Below the pieces are notes generated by a model, which was not told where the DNA came from, ran no database searches, and saw only the letters and a list, made by a program, of their open reading frames with translations. From Akkermansiaceae bacterium (GTDB taxonomy: Bacteria > Verrucomicrobiota > Verrucomicrobiia > Verrucomicrobiales > Akkermansiaceae), in the NCBI GenBank assembly GCA_015062005.1, contig SUVL01000008.1:1-64000 (forward strand): DNA of 64,000 nt. The letters run 5' to 3'. A program made the translations under genes and the position numbers. Of the stretch, positions 30,375-40,860 are shown piece after piece. Position 1 is the stretch's first letter, and each line of letters opens with the position of its first letter.

Positions 30375-31225
30375 CCTAATCGCCACGAGCAACGCGAGTG
30401 GCGATTAGCATCCCCGAGCGCAGCGAGGGGATTTCATACGCCCGCAGGGCGTATTTCATACCGCAGCTGTGCTGCGGTATTTTCATACTTGCGCAGCAAG
30501 TATTTCATTGAGCGAAGCGACAAGTTACCGCTGCCAAAGCAGCGGTACTACCGATGGTGCGAGCCTTATCCCATTTGCCCGCATTGGGAAACAATAGGAA
30601 ACATTATCCTTGCCATTAAGATAGCGAAAAGCTATTATCCCAACATCATGAAACAGGATAAGCTGGCAGACTACTCACTTCAACTTGCGCGTGCATCAAT
30701 GGAATATGCCCAGCACCTTCACGGTTATGGCGCCAAGAAAGACCAGTTTTTACGAGCTTCATCCGCCATAGGCGCTAACATTGCTGAAGCCAGGTATGGC
30801 AATGGCCCGGCTGATTTTGTCAACAAGCTCCATACAGCTCTGAAAGAGTGCAACGAAACCAAGTTCTGGCTGGAATTGTTTACTCCGGAAACGGAAGAGC
30901 AGGCTGCGGAATTGAAGAAGATGAAAAGGCTGAATGGAAATATCATGCGGATGCTGATTCAGTCGATTAATACGGTGAAAGCTCGCCCGGACTGGAAGAG
31001 ATAATGTTTCCTATGATTTCCCAATGCGGGCTGTTGAAATAGGCCCGGCTCCATCGGCAGTACCGCTGCTTTGGCAGCGGTAACTTGTCGCTGCGCTCAA
31101 TGAAATACTTGCTAGCGCAAGTATGTAAATACCGCCCTGCCGGGCGGTATGAAAGCCGGGCTGCGCCCTGCATGAAATACGCCCGCTGGGCGGGCGTATG
31201 AAATCCCCCGGACCTGGGGGCCCGG
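30375..31225. mobile_element. IVP element 2 (gene in hairpin-array arms)
   Basis: The four-helix gene lies between two arms of about 200 bp that are inverted copies of each other. Each arm is a chain of small hairpins separated by TTTCAT: ATACGCC/GGCGTAT, ATACCGC/GCGGTAT, ATACTTG/CAAGTAT, CATTGAGC/GCGACAAG and TACCGCTG/CAGCGGTA. Next to the gene both arms have CCGCATTGGGAAA and ATAGGAAACATTATC or their complements. Loops differ between arms, and the pairs are kept. Confidence 0.75.
30648..31004 (+). CDS. Four-helix bundle (IVP/S23-type) protein
   Basis: 118 residues from the ATG at 30648, exactly as long as the protein at 12516-12872. It has the diagnostic SAIGANIAEARYGNGPADFV in the middle, followed by LKECNETKFWLELF. 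It belongs to the family first described in 23S rRNA intervening sequences. No ribosome binding site is apparent; the start codon follows a small TAGC/GCTA hairpin, so translation may be low or coupled to RNA structure. It is part of IVP element 2. Its function is unknown. Confidence 0.85.
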   Translation: MKQDKLADYSLQLARASMEYAQHLHGYGAKKDQFLRASSAIGANIAEARYGNGPADFVNKLHTALKECNETKFWLELFTPETEEQAAELKKMKRLNGNIMRMLIQSINTVKARPDWKR

Positions 31226-31244
31226 GGGATGGAAGACGGCAAAA

Positions 31245-33824
<2,580 letters not shown>

Positions 33825-33918
33825 GCAGGTGTGATGCTATCTGGCAGGATAAACGTTCAAAAATATTATGCGAAGTTGTAATTTGCTTTCCGGCTTTTCC
33901 GGGGCAGGGAGGGGTGTG

Positions 33919-35889
33919 CTAGGAATTCCACAGCTGAATCAGCTCCTGGGGCAGGGTGGTGAGGAAACGGGAGGGTGGGGAGTACTGGGCGTCGTAGCTG
34001 CGGCCGTTGTAGCGCGGGAAGGAGAGGTAGAGCTGGTCCTGCGCCCGGGTGACCGCAACGTAGAAGAGGCGGGTTTCTTCCTCGATATCGGCGGTGGAGC
34101 CGCTTTCGATGACGCGACGGTGGGGGAACTGCCCTTCGCCCAGGAAGATGATGAAGACGATTTTCCACTCCAGCCCCTTGGCCTGGTGGATGGTGGAAAG
34201 GGTGACGGTATCGGCATCGGCCTCGGTGGCGGTATCGACCTCGCTGAGCAGGGCGATGGAGGCGAGGAAGTCATCCAGGTTCTCCTCGGTGCCCAGGTTG
34301 CGGGTAATCTGGGCGAGGTCCTCGGCGCGCTCGTCGAAGTTGTCGTAGGCGTGGGTGAAGTAGGGGTTGAGGTAGGTGATGACGCTGCGCACGAGCTCGG
34401 CAGGCAGCGGGGTGTGCTCCGCATCCGGGTGCAGTGAGTCCATGAGGGCAAGGAAACCGCTCCAGTGCGGGCGCACGGCGGGAGCCACCTTCACCGCAGG
34501 CTCGGCAAACACGCTGCTGTGGGGGACACTGAGGGTGACCTGGCCGGGATGGGCGGCAGCCCAGGCCTCGTAGGCGGCGAGCCACTGGGCCCAGATGCGG
34601 GTGGCAGTGGCTTCTCCCACGCGCGGAAAGGTGCCGACGATGCGGCGGAAGGCGATTTCATCGCGCGGGTTGCAGAGGAGGCGCAGGAAGGCGATGACAT
34701 CCTTCACATGGGCCTGCTCAAAGAAGCGCAGGCCGCTGGTGATGCGGAAGGGGATGTGGGCGCGGGTGAGCTCCATCTGCACGTCCATGCTGTGGAAGTG
34801 GGCGCGGTAGAGTACGGCGATATCGCTGCCGGGTATGCCGGAGCCCATGAGGTCATCGATGCGGCGGGCCACCCAGGCGGCCTCAGTGCGGTTATCGGGG
34901 GCGGGGATAACCACCGGCTTGAAGCTGCTGCCGCTGCGGGCCGCCTGCAGGTCCTTGGGAATCTGGTTTTCGTTCTGCGCGATAGCGGCGTTGGAGAGCT
35001 CAAGAATGGGGGGCAGGCTGCGGTAGTTGGTGGTGATGCGGTACACGGCAGCCTGGGGGTAGGTTTCGCGGAAGTGGAGGATGTGCTCCACATCGGCCCC
35101 GCGCCAGGAGTAGATGCTCTGCGCGTCATCGCCCACGGCCATGAGGTTGCTGCCGGGGCCGCCGGCCAGGAGCTGCACGATGCGGTCCTGCGGGGTGTTG
35201 GTGTCCTGGTACTCATCCACCAGCACATGGCGGAAGCGGTCCTGCAGGTCGGCGCGGATGTCGGCGTGCTCCTCCAGCAGGCGCAGGAGATTGGTGAGCA
35301 GGTCATCGAAATCCATGACGTTGAGGGCAAGCTTGCGGGCGGTGTATTCGGTGTAGATTTTGCCGATGATTTCCTCGTGCTGCTCCAGGTAGGGGTAATC
35401 GGTGCTGAGCACGCGGTGCCAGTCGGTGGCGGTGTTCACAGCGAGGCTGTGCAGGGAGAGCAGGAGCTCCGGCTTGGGGAAGCGGTCGGCTTTGGTCATC
35501 TTGCCGGCAAACTGCTTTACCAGGTTTTTCATGAGGGCGCGCTGGTCGTCCGAATCGAAGATGGTGAAGCCGGGCTGGTAGCCCAGGCGGGTGGCGTGGC
35601 GCCGCAACAGGCGGTTCGCTATGGAGTGGAAGGTGCCGCTCCAGAGCTGGCCGGCATCCGCCCCGGTGAGGGCGGTGACGCGCTCCAGCATTTCGCGGGC
35701 GGCTTTGTTGGTGAAGGTGAGCAGCAGAATGCGCCAGGGAGCCACGCCGTGCTCCAGCAGCCAGGCCACGCGGTAGGTGAGGGTGCGGGTCTTGCCGCTG
35801 CCTGCACCGGCGATGACGAGTGCCTGCGCAGCGGTGGTGGTGACGGCGGCGTATTGCTCCGGGTTCAGTTCTGCGGCGTAGTCGTGCAC
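33919..35889 (-). CDS. UvrD/PcrA-type DNA helicase
   Basis: About 656 residues from a GTG at 35889, which starts the usual ELNPEQYAAV motif region; longer versions would run back through a terminator. It is a superfamily 1A 3'-5' helicase: Q motif LNPEQYAAV, Walker A VIAGAGSGKTRTLTYR, motif II VLVDEYQDTN, motif III VGDDAQSIYSWRGAD, motif IV TTNYRSLPPIL, motif V STIHQAKGLEWKIVFII and motif VI EEETRLFYVAVTRAQDQLYL. It acts in DNA repair or replication. It is somewhat shorter than PcrA at the C-terminus. Confidence 0.9.
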   Translation of the reverse strand: MHDYAAELNPEQYAAVTTTAAQALVIAGAGSGKTRTLTYRVAWLLEHGVAPWRILLLTFTNKAAREMLERVTALTGADAGQLWSGTFHSIANRLLRRHATRLGYQPGFTIFDSDDQRALMKNLVKQFAGKMTKADRFPKPELLLSLHSLAVNTATDWHRVLSTDYPYLEQHEEIIGKIYTEYTARKLALNVMDFDDLLTNLLRLLEEHADIRADLQDRFRHVLVDEYQDTNTPQDRIVQLLAGGPGSNLMAVGDDAQSIYSWRGADVEHILHFRETYPQAAVYRITTNYRSLPPILELSNAAIAQNENQIPKDLQAARSGSSFKPVVIPAPDNRTEAAWVARRIDDLMGSGIPGSDIAVLYRAHFHSMDVQMELTRAHIPFRITSGLRFFEQAHVKDVIAFLRLLCNPRDEIAFRRIVGTFPRVGEATATRIWAQWLAAYEAWAAAHPGQVTLSVPHSSVFAEPAVKVAPAVRPHWSGFLALMDSLHPDAEHTPLPAELVRSVITYLNPYFTHAYDNFDERAEDLAQITRNLGTEENLDDFLASIALLSEVDTATEADADTVTLSTIHQAKGLEWKIVFIIFLGEGQFPHRRVIESGSTADIEEETRLFYVAVTRAQDQLYLSFPRYNGRSYDAQYSPPSRFLTTLPQELIQLWNS

Positions 35890-35918
35890 AGCTTCAATGA
35901 TGAAAGATGAATCTTGAA

Positions 35919-35956
35919 ATAAAAATCCGCCCCTTCGCGGGGAAGGAAGGGGCGGA
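35919..35956 (-). terminator. Terminator of the OmpA-like gene
   Basis: The stem TCCGCCCCTTC/GAAGGGGCGGA (35926-35936, 35946-35956) is followed on the minus strand by TTTTTATTTC. It lies between the OmpA-like gene and the helicase start. Confidence 0.8.
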
Positions 35957-35980
35957 GGAGGAAATTGAACCCAGGGAGGA

Positions 35981-37408
35981 TTAATTCTCGAAGTCGAGAT
36001 AGATTTCAGCGCGGCGGTTTTCACCGCGGATGTAGTCAATCTGCTCGGTGGTGTCTTCCGTGGTGTAGAAGCGGCGGGGCTGGCTCTTGCCCATACCCTC
36101 CGTGGAAATCTGCTTTCCTTCCACCCCGAAGGATACCAGGGCGTCCTTCACGGCGTTGGCGCGGCGGATGGAGAGCTCCAGGTTGTATTTCTCGGAGCCT
36201 ACGTCATCGGTGTGGCCGCTGATTTGCAGCACACCCTTGCTGGCCTTGAGCAGCTCGGCCACAATCTGCAGCTGGCGCATGGAACGCGGGGTAAGCACCG
36301 ATTCGTTGAAGCCGAAGAAGAGGGCCAGGGAGTCGCCTCCCTTCGGGTTCTTCACGATGGGGAAGTAGTGGCCACCTTCCTCCGTGGCGATGCTTTCGTA
36401 GCTGCTCAGCAGGGCATCCAGCGCCACAGCCTTGACGCGCCAGTCATTCTTCTCCGTGCGGGTGAGCTCCATGCCCACATTGGCCGGGCGGGGGGAGATG
36501 GGGGAGAGCACGTACACGAGGTAGCCGGCGTTGTTTTCAGTGGTAAAGGTGTTGCGGATGGGAGCCTGCTCGCGCAGCTTGAATTCGCCTTCCTCGAAAA
36601 TCATGCAGAGGCCGGCCACGGTGGCATCAGAAACATCGCTGCCGGTCACCATGGTGCGGGCCACGGTCATGTTGCCGCGTCGCACGGCTTCCACAAAGCC
36701 TTCCGCCACGGTGATGGAGTCGGCTCCGGGTTCGAGCCTGGTCTTATCGGAGGAGGAAACCTTGGCGGATTCAATGAAGGTCTTGCCGTCCTTCTGGGTG
36801 ACGACGTCGATGAGGAGGTCCTGGCCGCCGGCTTCGGCCACCAGGCGGTAGCGGGTCACGCGGTCGCCATTGGGGCGGCGGCTGTTGCCCACTTCTTCCA
36901 CAGCCTTCACCTTGTTGCGGGTACCCCAGGCGGCAAGCTGCTCTGCTGCTTCCTGGGTGATTTCGCCCTTTTCCAGCAGGTTCTTGAGGGCGGCGGCCGG
37001 GTCCTTGGCGGTGAGCACCGCAGCGGCGGTGAGGGCGGACTTGTGCTCAGCGTTGCGCGGCTTCACCGGAAGCTCGATTTCCTCCGGTTGCGGCTCTGGT
37101 GCCGGCTGTGGCTCTGGCGCCGGTGCCGGCTCTGGGCCCGGGGCGGGCTCCGGTTCCGGGGTGACTACCGGTTCGGGTTGCGGCTCGGGCTCCGGGGCGG
37201 GGGCAGGTGCCGGTTCGCCCTTGGGTTCATCGGTGGGGGTGGGAGCCGGTGTGGGTTCCGGAGTGGCGGCTGTGGTTGTGGCTGCTGCCTGGGCTGCGGC
37301 TTCATCGGCCTGGACATTGGCGCGGTGCTTGAGCAGCATGAACACGCCGGCGCATACTCCGAGTGTGGCCAGGAAGGCGCAGAGGAAAAGGATAATGTTG
37401 CGTTTCAT
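35981..37408 (-). CDS. OmpA-family protein with Pro-rich linker
   Basis: 475 residues. An N-terminal membrane helix (NIILFLCAFLATLGVCAGVF) is followed by a Pro/Glu/Ala-rich stretch (about residues 50-115), a central domain of unknown type, and a C-terminal OmpA peptidoglycan-binding domain with LALFFGFNESVLTPRSMRQL, LQISGHTDDVGSEKYNLELS and RRANAVKDALVSFGV. It is probably fixed in the inner membrane and holds peptidoglycan. It lies 15 nt downstream of an M23 peptidase gene and is probably co-transcribed with it, which fits a cell-wall role. Confidence 0.85.
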   Translation of the reverse strand: MKRNIILFLCAFLATLGVCAGVFMLLKHRANVQADEAAAQAAATTTAATPEPTPAPTPTDEPKGEPAPAPAPEPEPQPEPVVTPEPEPAPGPEPAPAPEPQPAPEPQPEEIELPVKPRNAEHKSALTAAAVLTAKDPAAALKNLLEKGEITQEAAEQLAAWGTRNKVKAVEEVGNSRRPNGDRVTRYRLVAEAGGQDLLIDVVTQKDGKTFIESAKVSSSDKTRLEPGADSITVAEGFVEAVRRGNMTVARTMVTGSDVSDATVAGLCMIFEEGEFKLREQAPIRNTFTTENNAGYLVYVLSPISPRPANVGMELTRTEKNDWRVKAVALDALLSSYESIATEEGGHYFPIVKNPKGGDSLALFFGFNESVLTPRSMRQLQIVAELLKASKGVLQISGHTDDVGSEKYNLELSIRRANAVKDALVSFGVEGKQISTEGMGKSQPRRFYTTEDTTEQIDYIRGENRRAEIYLDFEN

Positions 37409-37423
37409 AACGGGAAGGGGGTA

Positions 37424-38275
37424 TCAGAGAAATTGTGAAGGATTGACGGGGATGGTGCCTGCGGGCAGCTTGGCTGCCGGGGAAATGGGTTGCTGCATAG
37501 CGGCTTCGCGCACGCGCAGGCGGCGCACGGTGCCGTACGGGTCCGGCACTGCGGGTGCCGGATGGCTGGCCAGGAGCTCCTGCGGATTCAGGCGGTTCAT
37601 GGTGCCGCTGGTGCTGTAGGCGCGCTGGCCTGCTTCTGTGCAGGAGGAGGCAATGGCTTCGAAATGCAGGTGGGCCAGGTAGTGGCCATTGGCCGTACCC
37701 ACGGTGCCGATGGGTTCTCCCCGGCCTACGAAGCGCCCCACGTTCACGATGCTCTTATCGAGGTGGGCGTAGAGGGTCTGGATGATGCGGCCGTCTCCGG
37801 GCAGGCGGTGAGCCAGTACCACTACCTTGCCCCATTCCGGCGAGGGTTCTCCGCTGTAGACTACCAGGCCGCGGGCGGCGGCATTCACCGGCAGCCCCAG
37901 GTCGGTGTTCTCGCCGCCGATGCCGTTGATGTCGCTCCCGGTGTGGTGCCCGCCGCGTTTTTCATTGGGCGTGTTGAAGGGCTGGGCGTCATACACAAAA
38001 CCGCCCGTGGCTGTGCCGCAGGGTGATTGGAAGCCATCTGCCACGGGTACGAGGGCCAGCTGGTGCGGGGTGAGCAGCACCAGCCCCGGCTGCAGCTCGG
38101 CTGCCAGGGTGGACGGCGGTACATCCTGGCCATAGATGCCCGCTGTGGCGGGTGAAACGGGGGCTTCTTCCCCATCATTGTTCAGGTGCGCAATAACGCC
38201 CACGCCAATGGCTCCCAAGCCGAGGAGCCCTAGCGTAAACCAATGCAGGGGAGTAAGGATGCGCTTTCCTGACAT
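37424..38275 (-). CDS. M23 family (LytM-like) peptidase
   Basis: 283 residues with an N-terminal membrane anchor (WFTLGLLGLGAIGVGVIAH). The M23 domain has its first zinc ligands in GGHHTGSDINGIGGENTDLG, VNAAARGLVVYSGE before them, and the second His pair in GHYLAHLHFEAIA. Both motifs look complete, so it may be an active endopeptidase of cell-wall crosslinks, or an activator. The start codon is 9 nt after an exact TATAAT box, so the mRNA is effectively leaderless. The OmpA-like gene follows. Confidence 0.85.
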   Translation of the reverse strand: MSGKRILTPLHWFTLGLLGLGAIGVGVIAHLNNDGEEAPVSPATAGIYGQDVPPSTLAAELQPGLVLLTPHQLALVPVADGFQSPCGTATGGFVYDAQPFNTPNEKRGGHHTGSDINGIGGENTDLGLPVNAAARGLVVYSGEPSPEWGKVVVLAHRLPGDGRIIQTLYAHLDKSIVNVGRFVGRGEPIGTVGTANGHYLAHLHFEAIASSCTEAGQRAYSTSGTMNRLNPQELLASHPAPAVPDPYGTVRRLRVREAAMQQPISPAAKLPAGTIPVNPSQFL

Positions 38276-38284
38276 GTCGCGCTA

Positions 38285-38313
38285 ATTATACTGTCAATCC
38301 CACCGTCTGACAA
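38285..38313 (-). promoter_or_regulatory. Promoter of the M23/OmpA-like unit
   Basis: TTGTCA (38313-38308), a 17-bp spacer and the consensus TATAAT (38290-38285) on the minus strand; the ATG follows after 9 nt. Confidence 0.8.
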
Positions 38314-38380
38314 GCCTAAAGAGTGATGAGTGAATAGTGAATCGTGAAGAAGTGGTGACATACAGCCGCGCCGCAGCTCT

Positions 38381-38415
38381 AAAACAAACCCGCGCGGCCG
38401 GATAACCGCGCGGGG
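38381..38415 (-). terminator. Terminator of tkt
   Basis: The stem CCCGCGCGG/CCGCGCGGG is followed on the minus strand by TTTGTTTTAG. It is flanked by inverted AT words, GTGAATAGTGAATCG on the left and TTCACTATTC on the right. Confidence 0.75.
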
Positions 38416-38451
38416 AATATGGAAAACTGTTCACTATTCCTTATGCCCTAT

Positions 38452-40461
38452 TCACTTAAGAGCCTTGGCATGGTCGATGATGTTCTGCACATTCATGCCG
38501 AGCTCGCTGAGCACCACATCGCCCGGGGCGGAGAAGCCGTAGGAATCGATGCCGATGATGCAGCCCTGCGGGCCCACGTAGCGGTACCAGAGGTCGGTCT
38601 TGCCGGCTTCGATGGCGAGGCGGCGGGTGCAGGCGGCGGGCAGGATGCTTTCCTGGTAGGCGGCGTCCTGCTGGTTGAAGCGGAACATGGAGGGCATGGA
38701 GACTACGCGCACATCCGGCCCCAGTTCCTTGGCGGCCTGCAGGGCGAGGATGAGCTCGGAACCGGAGGAGATGATGATGGTGCCGGGCTGCTCGGTTTGT
38801 TCCTTGAGGGCAATGTAGGCGCCCTTCATGGTGCCCATGCGGCGTGTTTCGGCGGAAATGTCGATGACGCTGGTGAGGCTGGGGATGTTCTGGCGGGTGA
38901 AGATGAGGGCGGTGGGGCCGTTCTTGCGCTCCATGGCGCACATCCAGGCACCGGCGGCTTCTTCTTCATCGGCCGGGCGCACCACATCCAGATTGGGGAT
39001 GACGCGCAGGCCGGTCACGGTCTCAACGGGCTGGTGGGTGGGGCCGTCTTCGCCCACGGCCACGGAGTCGTGCGTGAGCACGTAGGTGACAGGCAGGTGG
39101 GACAGGGCGGCCACGCGGATGCTGGCGCGCATGTAGTCCACAAACACGCAGAAGGTACCGGCGGAGACGCGGAAGAGGCCGTCATAGGCCATGCCGTTGC
39201 AGATGGCGGCCATGGCGTGCTCACGGATGCCGAACCAGAAGTTGCGGCCGGTGTAGTCCGTGGCGGAGAAGTCGCCTGCGCCCTTCAGGTAGTTCTTGTT
39301 GGAAGAGAACAGGTCGGCGCTGGTGGAGAGCAGACCGGTGCAGGCGGTACCGATGGCGTTCTGAGCCACGGCACCGGAGGAACGGGTAGCCTCCTTCGCT
39401 CCCGGAGCCCAGGTGGGGATGAGGGCGCTGCAGGCATCTGCGCTCAGGCCGTTAGCGGCAAGATCCATGCTGGCGGCCAGTTCGGCGGCCTTCTCAGGGT
39501 TGGCGGCGCTCCAGGCGGCAAAGGTGGCCTGCCATTCGGTATAGGCGGCTTCGCGCTGGGTCTTGAGTTCGGCCATGTAGGCGCGCACGTCATCGGAAAC
39601 GTAGTACTGCTGGTCGGTGGGCAGGCCCCAGTTGGCGTGAGCCTCGGCCCAGAGCTTGGCGCCGCCTTCGCCGTGGCCCTTGGTGGTGCCTTCGAAACCG
39701 GGCACGCCCTTGGCAATGATGGTCTTGGCGATGACGAGCTTCGGGCGGCCGTTCTTCTCCAGGCGGCACACGCGGAGGGTCTTTTCCACTTCCTCCATGT
39801 TGTGACCGTCGATGGTGAAGGCATCCCAGCCCTGGGCGGTGAAGCATGCGGCGATGTCGTCAATCTGCGTGGTTTCGATGGGGGCATCCAGCGTGATGCC
39901 GTTGGCATCATAGATGAGGATGAGGTTATCCAGCTTCAGAGTGCCGGCAATGGCGGCAGCTTCGCGGGAGATGCCTTCTTCGATGCAGCCGTCGCCGGCG
40001 AGGCAGTATACGTTGCTGTTGAAAATCTCGTGCTCCGGAGTGTTGAAACGGGCTGCGGCGTGCTTGCCGGAGATAGCGAAGCCCACGGCATTGGCAATGC
40101 CCTGGCCCAGCGGACCGGTGGTGCATTCCACGCCAGGGCAGCAGCCGAATTCCGGGTGGCCGGGGGTGTTGGACCCCTTGGCACGGAAAGCCTTGATGTC
40201 ATCCATGCTCACGCCGTAGCCGCTGAGGTGCAGCCAGCTGTAAAGGAACATGGAGCCGTGGCCGCCGGAAAGGATGAAGCGGTCGCGGTTGAGCCAGCGG
40301 GGTTCAGCCGGGTTTACATTGAGCAGTTCGCCATAGAGAATGGCACCGATTTCTGCGCAGCCAAGGGGAAGCCCCATGTGGCCGGATGCTTTGTCGAAAA
40401 TGGCATCGATGGCAAGACCTCTGGCCTGATTGGCAGCCTTTTGAAGGATTTCCGTGTTCAT
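38452..40461 (-). CDS. tkt: Transketolase
   Basis: 669 residues from the ATG at 40461. It moves two-carbon units between sugar phosphates in the pentose phosphate pathway with thiamine diphosphate. It shows GHMGLPLGCAEIGAIL and FILSGGHGSMFLYSWLHLSG, the ThDP site CLAGDGCIEEGISREAAAIA with LILIYDANGITLD, and the central domain NFWFGIREHAMAAICNGMA with FVDYMRASIRVAAL. Length is normal. The start is 9 nt past a TATACT box. A strong terminator follows. Confidence 0.95.
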   Translation of the reverse strand: MNTEILQKAANQARGLAIDAIFDKASGHMGLPLGCAEIGAILYGELLNVNPAEPRWLNRDRFILSGGHGSMFLYSWLHLSGYGVSMDDIKAFRAKGSNTPGHPEFGCCPGVECTTGPLGQGIANAVGFAISGKHAAARFNTPEHEIFNSNVYCLAGDGCIEEGISREAAAIAGTLKLDNLILIYDANGITLDAPIETTQIDDIAACFTAQGWDAFTIDGHNMEEVEKTLRVCRLEKNGRPKLVIAKTIIAKGVPGFEGTTKGHGEGGAKLWAEAHANWGLPTDQQYYVSDDVRAYMAELKTQREAAYTEWQATFAAWSAANPEKAAELAASMDLAANGLSADACSALIPTWAPGAKEATRSSGAVAQNAIGTACTGLLSTSADLFSSNKNYLKGAGDFSATDYTGRNFWFGIREHAMAAICNGMAYDGLFRVSAGTFCVFVDYMRASIRVAALSHLPVTYVLTHDSVAVGEDGPTHQPVETVTGLRVIPNLDVVRPADEEEAAGAWMCAMERKNGPTALIFTRQNIPSLTSVIDISAETRRMGTMKGAYIALKEQTEQPGTIIISSGSELILALQAAKELGPDVRVVSMPSMFRFNQQDAAYQESILPAACTRRLAIEAGKTDLWYRYVGPQGCIIGIDSYGFSAPGDVVLSELGMNVQNIIDHAKALK

Positions 40462-40470
40462 GCGAATTTG

Positions 40471-40498
40471 AGTATAACAGATGCCGTTTCTTTGTAAA
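40471..40498 (-). promoter_or_regulatory. Leaderless-type promoter of tkt
   Basis: TTTACA (40498-40493), a 16-bp spacer and TATACT (40476-40471) on the minus strand; ATG after 9 nt. Confidence 0.65.
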
Positions 40499-40501
40499 GC
40501 C

Positions 40502-40860
40502 AAAATGAATAATTATCAAGGCGGCGCATTCGGACAAAAATATGCACACCGAAATGCAAAAATTGGGAGCAGAAAAGAATAGCGCGGACAAAAATACGCA
40601 CTATAATGCGTGTATGGTCTTAAAAATAAATTAACAGGATGCCATGGTTCTGCTTATTCAGGCAAGAAAAGCGTACCGATTACTGAGGGGGGAAGAAGCC
40701 TCGCTGCCTCTTTTCAGACCGTTTGTCAGAAGAGACCGGGTATGATAGAAAATACCTCAACAAGCAAGAGGGAGGAAGCAAACCTCCGATACAGGAGAGT
40801 TATCGGCGGCCCGGTTGTTGCTTCAATCAACACTCGGGCTTTCCTGCCTGCCACTGGCCA
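40502..40860. other. Gap between tkt and the ankyrin gene
   Basis: No gene is supported here. It contains a 17-bp direct repeat with one mismatch, CGGACAAAAATATGCAC at 40531 and CGGACAAAAATACGCAC at 40585 (54-bp offset), just upstream of the tkt promoter, which may be a regulator site. The 86-codon plus-strand frame at 40610-40867 shows no recognisable features. Confidence 0.4.
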
